A stretch of DNA of 64,000 bases from an uncultured Alistipes sp. Lineage in GTDB: Bacteria; Bacteroidota; Bacteroidia; Bacteroidales; Rikenellaceae. The notes under the pieces are model-generated. The model searched no databases and was not told where the DNA came from. It saw nothing but the letters and a program-made list of their open reading frames with translations. This document shows positions 29,116-37,777 of the stretch, one piece after another; the first letter of the stretch is position 1, and every line of letters begins with the position of its first letter. The DNA lies in assembly GCA_910576555.1 (NCBI GenBank), contig CAJTIY010000001.1:682001-746000 (forward strand). Reading direction: 5' to 3'. The position numbers and the translations under genes were made by a program.

Positions 29116-29259
29116 ACACGGCCATCGGTCCGCCCCCACCTGCACCCCGCAACGGTCGCAGCGATCGACGAGAGCGGACCTCTGCCCGTGGATATCGGGC
29201 CCCGCACGGCTCCCGGAGCCATAGTACGCAACCGCCTTATCAAAAGCACCGAACAGTGA
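29116..29259 (+). pseudogene. In-frame continuation of the GH2-like gene after its TGA
   Basis: After the TGA the same frame runs 47 codons without a stop and ends in a TGA that overlaps the rlmH GTG start by three bases of GTGA. The translation contains VAAIDESGPLPVDIGPRT and IVRNRLIKSTEQ, which looks protein-like. About 70% of its codons end in G or C, lower than the roughly 90% of neighbours, so it may be decaying or merely GC-rich spacer. It is included as a possible remnant of a longer gene. Confidence 0.4.
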
Positions 29260-29729
29260 CCATCGAACTGATCGTCATAGGCAAGACCGACTCGAAAGAG
29301 ATCGCCTCGCTGGTCGAAACCTACGCCAAGCGCGTGAACCGCTACTGCCGGTTCGCGCTCACGACGCTGCCCGACCTGCGCAACACCCGCCACCTCACGC
29401 CCAAGCAGCAACGCACGGCCGAGGGAGAGGCGATCCTGCGCCAGCTCGCGGAAGGCGACTTCGTGGCGCTGCTCGACGAACGGGGCGCGGAGCTGCGCTC
29501 GACGGAGTTCGCCGAGTGGCTGCAGAAACGCCTCAACAGCGGCGTGAAGCGCCTCGTGCTCGTCATCGGCGGCCCCTACGGCTTCTCGGAGGAGGTCTAC
29601 GCCCGGGCCGACGGCAAGTTGTCGCTCTCGCGCATGACCTTCTCGCACCAGATCGTGCGGGCGATCTTCGCCGAGCAGCTCTACCGCGCCTTCACCATCC
29701 TGCACAACGAACCCTACCACCACGAATAG
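29256..29729 (+). CDS. rlmH: 23S rRNA pseudouridine-1915 N3-methyltransferase
   Basis: A 157-residue SPOUT-class methyltransferase, the normal length for RlmH. I chose the GTG that gives MTIELIVIGKTDSKEI because the family starts there and it yields the right size. The knotted C-terminal half shows LVLVIGGPYGFSEEVY and the conserved end LSLSRMTFSHQIVRAIFAEQLYRA, which bind SAM. It methylates pseudouridine 1915 of 23S rRNA. The stop codon is followed immediately by the ATG of the LuxR-type gene, so the two are translationally linked. Confidence 0.95.
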   Translation: MTIELIVIGKTDSKEIASLVETYAKRVNRYCRFALTTLPDLRNTRHLTPKQQRTAEGEAILRQLAEGDFVALLDERGAELRSTEFAEWLQKRLNSGVKRLVLVIGGPYGFSEEVYARADGKLSLSRMTFSHQIVRAIFAEQLYRAFTILHNEPYHHE

Positions 29730-30305
29730 ATGCCGTCCCGCCCCGAAATAGCCGTCATCGGGCCCAACGCCCTCGTGAACATCGGCCTGAAGAGCCTGCT
29801 GGAGCGGATCATCCCCGCGGCCGACGTCGCGATCTTCGCCGACTTCGAGAGCCTCGTCGCAGAGGACCCGGGACGCTTCGCCCACCTCTTCGTCGCGGCC
29901 GAGACGTTCGTGCCCCACGCCCCCTTCTTCCGGGCCCCCGGACGCCGGACGATCGTGCTCGCCGACGGCAGCATCCCCGAAGCATGCACCGGCATGCACA
30001 CGCTCGACGCGCACACCTCGGAGGAAGAGCTCGTGCGCGGCATTCTGCGCCTGCACGGCGGCGCGCACCCCCGCTCCCACCTCGCCGCACCCGCCCCGGC
30101 ACCCCTCACCGACCGCGAGCGGGAGGTGCTGACGCTCGTCGCGCGGGGCTTCCGCAACAAGCAGATCGCCGAGCGGCTGGGAATCGGTCTGACGACCGTC
30201 ATCACCCACCGCCGCAACCTCACCGAGAAGCTCGGCATCCGTTCCGTCGCCGAACTGACGCTCTACGCCGTGACGACCGGTCTGGTCGCAACGGAACAGA
30301 TTTAG
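29730..30305 (+). CDS. LuxR-type HTH regulator with a pseudo-receiver domain
   Basis: A 191-residue protein. Residues about 125-190 form a LuxR/NarL HTH (LTDREREVLTLVARGFRNKQ, then GIGLTTVITHRRNL), the DNA-binding part. Residues 1-120 look like a response-regulator fold (IAVIGPNALVNIGLKSLL), but there is no acidic pair at the first strand and no Asp after the third (HLFVAAETF), so it is unlikely to be phosphorylated. It directly abuts rlmH and precedes the TonB receptor gene by 75 bp; regulation of that receptor and its lipoprotein is a reasonable guess. Confidence 0.8.
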   Translation: MPSRPEIAVIGPNALVNIGLKSLLERIIPAADVAIFADFESLVAEDPGRFAHLFVAAETFVPHAPFFRAPGRRTIVLADGSIPEACTGMHTLDAHTSEEELVRGILRLHGGAHPRSHLAAPAPAPLTDREREVLTLVARGFRNKQIAERLGIGLTTVITHRRNLTEKLGIRSVAELTLYAVTTGLVATEQI

Positions 30306-30327
30306 GTCCCGCTCCTCATAAATAAGG

Positions 30328-30359
30328 ATTGCCGTTTCGGAAATAAATCCGTTACTTTG
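30328..30359 (+). promoter_or_regulatory. Candidate promoter of the TonB-receptor gene
   Basis: ATTG and TTACTTTG lie 20 bp apart, each one mismatch from the Bacteroidetes consensus. The -7 box ends 21 bp before the proposed GTG start. It would allow the receptor to be expressed separately from rlmH and the regulator. Confidence 0.5.
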
Positions 30360-30380
30360 CACCCGAAAGACCGCCTCGCC

Positions 30381-32774
30381 GTGCAACGTCCGATCGTCAT
30401 ACTACTGCTTCTGTGGCCGCTTTTAGCGGGCGCCGCCGGGGTGTGCCGCCCGGTGTCGTCAGACATCGAATGCGCCGAACGGCCGCATGCGGCGACCGAA
30501 ATGCCCGCCGCGATGCGGGACGGGATGCAGAACGGGATGCGGGACGGGGTCTACGCCGCACAGGCCGACACCACCATCGCGGTCGACCGCATCGAGGTGA
30601 CGGCCATCAAGCAGGGCATCGACCTGCGCAGGGAGCCCGTCGCCGCCACGATCGTGGGCGCGCGAACCATCGAACGCGACCGCATCGACGCCGTGAAACG
30701 GCTCGCCCACTACGTGCCCAACCTCCACATGCCGGACTACGGCTCGCGCATGACCTCGTCGATCTACGTCCGCGGACTCGGTGCCCGCATCGACCAGCCC
30801 GTCGTGGGGCTCAACATCGACAACGTGCCGGTGCTCAACAAGAACAACTTCGACACGGAGCTGGCCGACGCCGTGCGGATCGAGGTGCTGCGCGGCCCGC
30901 AGGCGACCCTCTACGGCCGCAACACGATGGGCGGCGTGGTCAACGTCTACACCCGCTCGCCGCTCGAATACGAGGGCGTGCGCCTCGCGGCGGAGTTCGG
31001 CAGCGGCGCGACATGGCGGCTGCGCGCCTCCGCCTATTACCGCATCGCCCCCGATCTGGGCGTGGCCGTGACGGGCTACTACGGCCGTTCGAACGGACTT
31101 TTCGAGAACCTCCACACCGGCGAGCGGTGCGACGTCGAACGTTCGGGCGGCGGACGCTGGAGGCTGCAGTGGCGCGGCGGCAACGGCCTGCGCATCGACA
31201 ACACGCTCTCCTTCTCGGTGCTCGACGAGGGCGGGTATCCCTACGCCTACGCCGGACGCGAACCGCTGATGCACGACGGCCAGATCGTGATCCGCCCGGG
31301 CGAGATCCGCTACAACGATCCCTGCGCCTACCGCCGCACGACGGTGAGCGACGGGCTGACGATCCGCCGCGACTGGGCCGTCTGCACCCTCTCGTCGATC
31401 ACCTCCTACAGCTACTCCGACGATGCGATGACGCTCGATCAGGACTTCACGCCCCGCTCCTACTTCACGCTGCGGCAGACGCTGCGCGAACACGCCCTCA
31501 CGGAGGACCTCGTCGTGCGTGCGAAAGAGGGAAAACGGTACGAATGGCTCTTCGGCGCCTTCGGCTTCTACCGCCACGGCACGATGCACGCCCCCGTGGT
31601 GTTCAAACGCGCGGGCATCGAGGAACTGATCATCGCCAACGCCAACCAGTACCTCGGACCGGTGTGGAACGAGGTCTACGCCACCGACGTCGAGCGGCTT
31701 CCGCTCCGCTCGGACTTCCGCAACCCGGTTGGGGGCGGCGCCCTTTACCACGAGTCGAACCTCCGCTTCGGAGGCTGGCGGATCACCCTCGGGCTCCGCT
31801 TCGACGCCGAACGCACGGCGCTCGAATACCGCAGCCGCGTGGCGATGGACTACACGGTGAGCCGCGACGGCGGGGCGCCCCGAGCGGCGCACGTCGCCAT
31901 AGACGACCGCAATCGCATCGCCCATACCTACTGCGAATGGCTGCCCAAAGCGTCCGTGCAGTACGACTTCGGCGGCGGCCGCAGCCTCTACCTCTCGGCG
32001 ACCAAAGGCTACAAGGCCGGAGGCTTCAACACGCAGATGTTCTCCGACATCTTGAGCGAGAAACTCAAATGGAAGATGGCGGGCTCGCAGTACGACGAAC
32101 CCGACCTGATGTCCTACCGCCCCGAGTACAGCTGGAACTACGAGCTGGGCGGCCGCTTCGCATGCGCCGACGGCGCCGTGCGGGGCGATGCGGCGCTCTT
32201 CTATATCGACTGCCGCGACCAGCAGCTCACGGTCTTTCCCGAGGGGCAGACCACGGGCCGCATGATGACCAACGCGGGCCGCACGCGCAGCTTCGGCGCC
32301 GAAGCGACGCTGCACCTCGAACCGCGGCGCGCGGTGGCGGTCGACATCGCCTACGGCTTCACCGACGCCCGGTTCGTCCGCTACCGGACCGCGGGCAAGG
32401 ATGCCGACGGCGACCCCGTCGTCATCGACTATGCGGGCAAACAAATCCCCTACGCCCCCCGGCACACGCTCTCGCTCGGAGCCGCGTGGAGCATCGCCAC
32501 GGGCGTCGCATGGCTCGGCGACCTCGTGCTGCAGGCCGGCATGCGGGGCGCCGGACGCATCTACTGGGACGAGGAGAACACCCGCTCGCAAAGTTTCTAC
32601 ACGCTCGTCGACGCCTCGCTGCGCCTCGAGCACGCCCGCTACTCGCTGGCCCTCTGGGGCCGTAACCTCGCGGACACCCGCTACGAGGTGTTCCGCTTCG
32701 AATCGATGGGACGCGAATTCGCCCAGCGCGGACGCCCCCGGACCTTCGGCATCACGTTGAACATCCATATCTGA
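30381..32774 (+). CDS. TonB-dependent outer-membrane receptor, FecA/CirA-like
   Basis: About 797 residues from a GTG start, chosen because it gives a signal peptide (IVILLLLWPLLAGAAG). There is no carboxypeptidase-like N-terminal domain, unlike SusC. The plug runs from about residue 75 (DRIEVTAIKQG) through SSIYVRGLGARIDQP and EVLRGPQATLYGRNTMGG, and the barrel ends in a strand closing FGITLNIHI. This type usually imports iron chelates, haem or similar small molecules; the ligand is not evident. The linker after the signal peptide carries a 12-bp tandem repeat. A small lipoprotein gene follows after 7 bp. Confidence 0.9.
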   Translation: MQRPIVILLLLWPLLAGAAGVCRPVSSDIECAERPHAATEMPAAMRDGMQNGMRDGVYAAQADTTIAVDRIEVTAIKQGIDLRREPVAATIVGARTIERDRIDAVKRLAHYVPNLHMPDYGSRMTSSIYVRGLGARIDQPVVGLNIDNVPVLNKNNFDTELADAVRIEVLRGPQATLYGRNTMGGVVNVYTRSPLEYEGVRLAAEFGSGATWRLRASAYYRIAPDLGVAVTGYYGRSNGLFENLHTGERCDVERSGGGRWRLQWRGGNGLRIDNTLSFSVLDEGGYPYAYAGREPLMHDGQIVIRPGEIRYNDPCAYRRTTVSDGLTIRRDWAVCTLSSITSYSYSDDAMTLDQDFTPRSYFTLRQTLREHALTEDLVVRAKEGKRYEWLFGAFGFYRHGTMHAPVVFKRAGIEELIIANANQYLGPVWNEVYATDVERLPLRSDFRNPVGGGALYHESNLRFGGWRITLGLRFDAERTALEYRSRVAMDYTVSRDGGAPRAAHVAIDDRNRIAHTYCEWLPKASVQYDFGGGRSLYLSATKGYKAGGFNTQMFSDILSEKLKWKMAGSQYDEPDLMSYRPEYSWNYELGGRFACADGAVRGDAALFYIDCRDQQLTVFPEGQTTGRMMTNAGRTRSFGAEATLHLEPRRAVAVDIAYGFTDARFVRYRTAGKDADGDPVVIDYAGKQIPYAPRHTLSLGAAWSIATGVAWLGDLVLQAGMRGAGRIYWDEENTRSQSFYTLVDASLRLEHARYSLALWGRNLADTRYEVFRFESMGREFAQRGRPRTFGITLNIHI
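30512..30547 (+). repeat. Three 12-bp tandem repeats in the receptor's N-terminal linker
   Basis: Three consecutive 12-bp units, GATGCGGGACGG, GATGCAGAACGG and GATGCGGGACGG, encode the M-R/Q-D/N-G repeats of the linker. Copy-number change would keep the frame, since each unit is four codons. Confidence 0.75.
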
Positions 32775-32781
32775 ACATACC

Positions 32782-33306
32782 ATGATAAACAAACTCCTCT
32801 GCCTGCTTTTGGCCTTCGCCGCCTGCACGGCCTGCAACGACGACAACAACGACACGATCCGCTTCGCCACGGAAAACGACGGCATCGAAAACGGATACCT
32901 GCAGGGCATCAACCTCCAATTTTACGGCACCTCGACCGTAACCGACCGCAACGACCGGCCCTTCACGGACGACGAGGCGTGGTTCGAATTCGCCGGAGGT
33001 CCCGAAAGTTTCACCCTCTACATGCACAAGACGCGTTTCGCGGCCGGCATGCCGGGCGTCGAGATGCGGCTCCGGACGGTCCCCTACGCCCCGACGGGCG
33101 ACAAGTCGCTCGCCTTCGACGTCGCGGAGCTCGTCCCCGAAGCACTCCGGGCGAACGAAACGGGCGGAGGCTCGAGCTACCAGCCCGTCGAACGCTACCG
33201 GATCACCGACCTCGAAGGGCGCATCGACGGGGTGACGTGCCGCGTCGCCTTCACCTGCGCCGGCATCTACCGAGTAGTCTACGAAGGCCGTCTGATCCGC
33301 AAATAA
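32782..33306 (+). CDS. Small lipoprotein partner of the TonB receptor
   Basis: A 174-residue lipoprotein; the lipid-modified residue is Cys15 or Cys18 (AFAACTAC). After an Asp/Asn-rich stretch (NDDNNDT) the sequence alternates beta-strand-like segments (INLQFYGTSTVT, FTLYMHKTRFA, YRVVYEGRLIRK), consistent with a small beta-barrel or sandwich. I do not recognise the family. It starts 7 bp after the receptor gene, as HmuY-type haem-binding lipoproteins do beside their receptors, so a surface ligand-binding role is likely, but no sequence link to HmuY is visible. Confidence 0.75.
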   Translation: MINKLLCLLLAFAACTACNDDNNDTIRFATENDGIENGYLQGINLQFYGTSTVTDRNDRPFTDDEAWFEFAGGPESFTLYMHKTRFAAGMPGVEMRLRTVPYAPTGDKSLAFDVAELVPEALRANETGGGSSYQPVERYRITDLEGRIDGVTCRVAFTCAGIYRVVYEGRLIRK

Positions 33307-33340
33307 AAGCGATCCCTAAACGAACAACATACACACGACA

Positions 33341-34195
33341 ATGAAACCCGAATACAAACCGTTCGTGGACGAGCTCATCGAGCTCTGCATCAAGGAAGAC
33401 ATCGGCGACGGCGACCACACGTCGCTCTCGTGCATCCCCGCCGACGAGCAGGGCCGCATGCGGCTGCTGTGCAAGGAGGAGGGCGTGATCGCCGGCATCG
33501 AAATCGCCGAGATCGTCCTCGACCGGCTCGACCCCGAAATGCGGTTCGAGCAGGTGCTCCGCGACGGCGACCGCGTACGGCCGGGCGACGTAGCCTTCTA
33601 CGTCTCGGGCCGCCTGCGCTCGCTGCTGCAGGCCGAGCGCATCCTGCTCAACATCATGCAGCGCATGAGCGGCGTGGCGACGCAGACCGCCGAATACGTC
33701 CGCCTGCTCGACGGGCTCCGTACCCGCGTGCTCGACACGCGCAAGACCACGCCGGGCATGCGCGTGCTGGACAAGATGGCCGTGAAGATCGGCGGCGGCG
33801 AGAACCACCGCATGGGTCTTTTCGACATGATCCTGCTGAAGGACAACCACATCGACTTCGCGGGCGGCATCCGCGCCGCGGTGACGGGCGCCAAAGCGTA
33901 CCTCGCGGCCAAAGGGAAGAACATTCCCATCGAATGCGAGGTCCGCACGCTGGAGGACATCGACGAGGTGTTCGCCGCCGGGGGCGTCGACCGCATTATG
34001 TTCGATAACTTCACGCCCGAGATGACGCGCGAGGCAGTGCGCAAGGTGGCCGGACGCTGCGAAACGGAGTCGAGCGGCGGCATCACCCGCGAGACGATGC
34101 GCGACTACGCCGCCTGCGGCGTCGACTTCATCTCGGTGGGAGCTCTGACGCACCGGATCAAGTCGCTCGACATGTCGCTCAAAGCCTGCGAATAG
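33341..34195 (+). CDS. nadC: Nicotinate-nucleotide pyrophosphorylase (quinolinate PRTase)
   Basis: A 284-residue enzyme of the usual length. The N-terminal domain starts with ELIELCIKEDIGDGDHTS, and the barrel has LLNIMQRMSGVATQT, DTRKTTPGMR and GLFDMILLKDNH, which hold the Arg, Lys and His residues that bind quinolinate and PRPP. It makes nicotinate mononucleotide from quinolinate in NAD synthesis. nadA and nadB are not in the window, and nadE is about 12 kb upstream. It lies 34 bp after the lipoprotein gene, perhaps by read-through from it. Confidence 0.95.
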   Translation: MKPEYKPFVDELIELCIKEDIGDGDHTSLSCIPADEQGRMRLLCKEEGVIAGIEIAEIVLDRLDPEMRFEQVLRDGDRVRPGDVAFYVSGRLRSLLQAERILLNIMQRMSGVATQTAEYVRLLDGLRTRVLDTRKTTPGMRVLDKMAVKIGGGENHRMGLFDMILLKDNHIDFAGGIRAAVTGAKAYLAAKGKNIPIECEVRTLEDIDEVFAAGGVDRIMFDNFTPEMTREAVRKVAGRCETESSGGITRETMRDYAACGVDFISVGALTHRIKSLDMSLKACE

Positions 34196-34308
34196 GCCTC
34201 GGTGAGAACACGACGAATCGCAATCGGAAAATAAGCGTTCCGGCGGCAGCCGCGGCGTTATTGCCGTACGGCCGCCGCCGAAGCCGCTCCTCACCAAAAC
34301 GGCAACCC

Positions 34309-36207
34309 ATGAACCGTCTGCTACACAGCCCGATCGGCCTGCTCGTGCGGCGCATCGCACTGCTCTATGTCGTGCTGCTGCTCTGCCGCATCCTCTTCTA
34401 CGCCTACAACGCTCCGCTGCTCGGACCCCTCGCATGGACCGATGCGGGGACGCTGCTGCGCGGAGCGCTGCTGTTCGACACGGCATCGGTCGCCTATGCC
34501 GACGGCCTGTTCGTACTGCTCTCGCTGCTACCGCTGCCGACACGCATCCGCGCGCAGCGCTGGTGGCGGTCGCTGCTCTACGGCTACTACGTGGCGGTGA
34601 ACGCCGTGCTCGTCGTGGCGACGAACCTCGCCGACGCGGTCTACTTCCGTTACACGCAGAAGCGCTTCACTGCCGACGAGATCCTCTTCGCCGACAACGA
34701 CAACTCGTTCGCGCTGGTCCTGAAGTTCGCCGCGGAGAACTGGTACCTCGTGCTCGCGGCCGTGCTGCTCACCGCCCTGCTGGCCCGCGGTTACGGCCGC
34801 CGCCTGCAGGAGACGCCCCTGCTGCGCGAGGGGTGGAGCCGCTACGTCGGCTCGACGCTGCTGTTCGTGCTGGGCACAGGGCTCTGCATCGCCGGCATGC
34901 GGGGCGGCTTCACGCGCACGACGCGTCCGATCACGCTCTCCAACGCCGCGCTCTACGCCCCGGACAACGCCCGGGCGAACCTCATCCTGAGCAACCCCTT
35001 CTGCATCCTGCGCACCGCGGGCGACGGAGAGAGGGTCCGCACGCCGCACTACTTCGCGCCGGAGCGGCTTGCACAGCTCTTCACCCCCGTGCACGAGCCC
35101 GCCGACAGCGCCGCGGTCGACCTCACGGGACGCAACATCGTGCTTTTCGTCCTCGAGAGCATGTCGGCCGAGCACTCGGCACGCCTCTGCCCGGAAATAT
35201 GGTCGGGTACCGCCGCGGGGGGGGGAATGACCCCCTTCCTCGACTCGCTCATGGCGCACAGCCTCACCTTCGAGCGGATGTACGCCAACGGCACCCGTTC
35301 GATCCAAGCCCTGCCCTCGATCTTGGGCAGCATCCCCTCGTTCCGCACCCCCTTCGTGCTGCTGCCCCAGTCGCTGGGCCACAGCCGCCAACTGCCCGCC
35401 ATGCTGGCCGACCGGGGTTATGCGACTCTCTTCTTCTGCGGCTCGGAGCGCGGATCGATGGGCTTCGGCGCCTACGCCCGCTCGGCCGGCGTCGAACGGC
35501 TCGTCAGCCGCGAGGAGTACGAGGCGGTGCACGGCACAGCCGACTTCGACGGCTATTGGGGCATCTGGGACGAACCCTTCATCGGCTTCGCGGGCGAGGT
35601 GCTCGCCACAGTGCCCGAGCCCTTCTTCGCCGCGCTGTTCACCCTCTCGTCGCACCACCCCTTCGTCGTGCCCGCCGCCGAGGCGGCCTCGCTGCCCGAC
35701 GGCTACACCAAGATCCACAAGGGCGTGGCCTACGTCGATCGGGCCTTCCGACGCTTTTTCGCGCGATTTTCGCACGAGGAGTGGTTCCGTCGCACGATTT
35801 TCGTATTCGTAGCCGACCATGTATCGTCGGAAAAGTTCGCGCCCGCGACGCGCGAGTGGCCCGGCAACCGCCGCATCATGGGCTTCATCCACACCCCCGA
35901 CGGGGCGCTGCAGGGCTCGGTGACGGAGATCGCGCAGCAGCTCGACATCATGCCCACGCTGCTGGGCCTCACGGGCAACCGCGAACGCTACTTCGCCTTC
36001 GGCCGCGACGTGCTGAACGAGCCCGACCGTCCCCGCTGGTCGGTGGGCTACGACGGCCGCTACCGCGCCCTGACGGAGGCGGGCACCGTGAGCTTCGACG
36101 AACAGCAGGCCGCCGACACGGTCGCCGGATCGCCGCAGGGGCGTTTCCAAGCCCTCGTGCAGCACTATTACGACCGGATCGAGCGCCAAGACTACACCGC
36201 CGAATGA
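34309..36207 (+). CDS. LTA synthase-like sulfatase-fold membrane protein
   Basis: A 632-residue protein. I chose the ATG giving MNRLLHSPIGLLVRRIALLY. It has about five N-terminal membrane helices (residues 10-225), then a large extracytoplasmic alkaline-phosphatase/sulfatase-fold domain. Metal and nucleophile motifs are visible: NIVLFVLESMSAEHS, YANGTRSIQALPSILGSIP (likely Thr/Ser nucleophile) and FVFVADHVSSEKF. Bacteroidales make no lipoteichoic acid, so such proteins probably transfer phosphoglycerol- or phosphoethanolamine-type groups to glycans or lipids. Its stop overlaps the start of the DUF2156 gene by 4 bp. Confidence 0.85.
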   Translation: MNRLLHSPIGLLVRRIALLYVVLLLCRILFYAYNAPLLGPLAWTDAGTLLRGALLFDTASVAYADGLFVLLSLLPLPTRIRAQRWWRSLLYGYYVAVNAVLVVATNLADAVYFRYTQKRFTADEILFADNDNSFALVLKFAAENWYLVLAAVLLTALLARGYGRRLQETPLLREGWSRYVGSTLLFVLGTGLCIAGMRGGFTRTTRPITLSNAALYAPDNARANLILSNPFCILRTAGDGERVRTPHYFAPERLAQLFTPVHEPADSAAVDLTGRNIVLFVLESMSAEHSARLCPEIWSGTAAGGGMTPFLDSLMAHSLTFERMYANGTRSIQALPSILGSIPSFRTPFVLLPQSLGHSRQLPAMLADRGYATLFFCGSERGSMGFGAYARSAGVERLVSREEYEAVHGTADFDGYWGIWDEPFIGFAGEVLATVPEPFFAALFTLSSHHPFVVPAAEAASLPDGYTKIHKGVAYVDRAFRRFFARFSHEEWFRRTIFVFVADHVSSEKFAPATREWPGNRRIMGFIHTPDGALQGSVTEIAQQLDIMPTLLGLTGNRERYFAFGRDVLNEPDRPRWSVGYDGRYRALTEAGTVSFDEQQAADTVAGSPQGRFQALVQHYYDRIERQDYTAE

Positions 36208-37607
36208 TCGAATTCAAACCCATACGTCTGGAGGACCGGGCGACCGTCGAACGCTACACGATGCCCTCGGCGATCGTCAACTGCGATCTCGCCTTCGCCA
36301 ACATGTTCTGCTGGCAGGGGGTGTTCCGCAGCGCGTGGGCCGAGGTCGGAGGCTTCCTCGTGATCCGCTTCCAGATCGACGGCGGCACGAAGATCGGCTA
36401 CATGCAGCCCGTCGGCCCGGGCGATTTCACGCCGATCCTCCCGCTGCTGCGCGAAGACGCCCACGCCCACGGGCAGCGGCTCCGCCTGATCGGCCTCACG
36501 GACGAGGGCCGCGACCTGATCCGCAGCACGGCGGCGGGCGATTTCGCCTTCGCATCGGATCCGGCCGCGGAGGACTACATCTACGACGCCGACGACCTGC
36601 GTCAGCTTCCCGGCCGCCGCTTCCAGCCCAAGCGCAACCACCTCAACCGCTTCGCGGCCGCACACCCCGACTGCCGCTACGAGGAGCTCACACCCGACCG
36701 CTTCGCCGCCTGTATGGCGCTCGAGCGCGCATGGCGCCGCACGCACGAGGGACACACCGCCGAACTCTGCGCCGAGCAGCGGGCCATGCAGCTGGCCTTC
36801 GAACACTTCGAGGAGCTGGGACTGCGCGGAGGCTGTCTCCTCGCCGATGAACGACTCGTGGCCTTCACCTACGGCTCGGCGGTGAATGCGCAGACGTTCG
36901 ACATCCATGTCGAGAAGGCCGATCCGGCCTATGTCCGCGACGGCGCCTTCACGGCGATCAACAAACTCTTCGCCGAACAGCTGCCCGCCCGCTTCACGCG
37001 GATCAACCGCGAGGAAGACCTCGGCATCGAGGGGCTCCGGCAGGCGAAACGCTCCTACCACCCCGTTCTGCTCCAGCACAAGTTCGCCGCCATCCGGCTC
37101 CACCCCGACGAGATCGACTGCAAACGGCTGTGGCTCGCGGCCTTCGGCGACGAGGAGTCCTTCGTCGACGCGTTCCTCGTGCGCCACTACAGCCGCCGCC
37201 GGATGCTCACCGCCGCTTGCGAGGGGCGCACGGCGGCCATGCTCCACCTGCTGCCGTTCGCAACCGAACTGGGCCCCGCGACCTATATCTACGGCGTGGC
37301 GACCGCGCCGGCATGCCGCCGTCGCGGTCTGGCCTCGCAGCTGCTGCACGAGGCGCTGCGCATCGTCGACGAGCGGGGCGAAACGGCCTTCCTGATCCCC
37401 ACGCCGGGCGAGCGGCACCTGCGCGATTTCTACGCCCGCTTCGGCTTCGAGGGCGACACGCCCGTCCATTTCCGCACGGCCGACGGCTTCGACTTCGGCA
37501 CGGGCGATCCGACCACCGACCGGGCGATGATCCGCCCCAGCGCCCGCTCGTCCGCCACATCCCCTATCCCGGAAACCCTGACCGCAACCTATCTGTCCGA
37601 ACAATAG
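36204..37607 (+). CDS. DUF2156-GNAT fusion protein
   Basis: A 467-residue cytoplasmic protein with two acyltransferase-type domains. Residues 1 to about 295 match DUF2156, related to the C-terminal domain of phosphatidylglycerol lysyltransferases (start IEFKPIRLEDRATVERY, core QPKRNHLNRFAAAHPDC and GCLLADERLVAFTYG). Residues about 305-450 are a GNAT acetyltransferase with YIYGVATAPACRRRGLAS, the acetyl-CoA loop. I know these two as separate proteins in many Bacteroidales. The 4-bp overlap with the LTA-synthase-like gene suggests a joint role, perhaps modifying an envelope lipid; that is inferred. Confidence 0.83.
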   Translation: MIEFKPIRLEDRATVERYTMPSAIVNCDLAFANMFCWQGVFRSAWAEVGGFLVIRFQIDGGTKIGYMQPVGPGDFTPILPLLREDAHAHGQRLRLIGLTDEGRDLIRSTAAGDFAFASDPAAEDYIYDADDLRQLPGRRFQPKRNHLNRFAAAHPDCRYEELTPDRFAACMALERAWRRTHEGHTAELCAEQRAMQLAFEHFEELGLRGGCLLADERLVAFTYGSAVNAQTFDIHVEKADPAYVRDGAFTAINKLFAEQLPARFTRINREEDLGIEGLRQAKRSYHPVLLQHKFAAIRLHPDEIDCKRLWLAAFGDEESFVDAFLVRHYSRRRMLTAACEGRTAAMLHLLPFATELGPATYIYGVATAPACRRRGLASQLLHEALRIVDERGETAFLIPTPGERHLRDFYARFGFEGDTPVHFRTADGFDFGTGDPTTDRAMIRPSARSSATSPIPETLTATYLSEQ

Positions 37608-37683
37608 CCGCCCTTCCGTTGCGAGCCGCTGAAGGGCGCGGATTTTCAGCCGACCGTGCGCCGGCACCGACCTATCCATACGA

Positions 37684-37715
37684 AGGCCGGGCCTCCTCGA
37701 AAGGAAGCCCGGCCT
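37684..37715. terminator. Terminator between convergent DUF2156-GNAT and sulfatase genes
   Basis: AGGCCGGGC and GCCCGGCCT form a perfect 9-bp stem; the loop can pair further (TCC with GGA). It sits between convergent genes. T-runs are weak on both sides. Confidence 0.6.
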
Positions 37716-37777
37716 CATTCATACCCCGGCAGCGACCGTCGCTCCGGCGAATCGCCTTATCGCGCATTCACCACCGA

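Noticed and set aside
29116..29259. TGA at 29113 decoded as an amino acid (recoding)
   Set aside because: TGA ends many other genes here, for example the DUF4923-adjacent gdhA and the FAD oxidoreductase, and there is no selenocysteine-type structure visible, so a nonsense change or real stop is simpler.
32782..33306. Lipoprotein after the TonB receptor as HmuY
   Set aside because: Position and size fit, but I see no HmuY sequence features, so only a generic call is justified.
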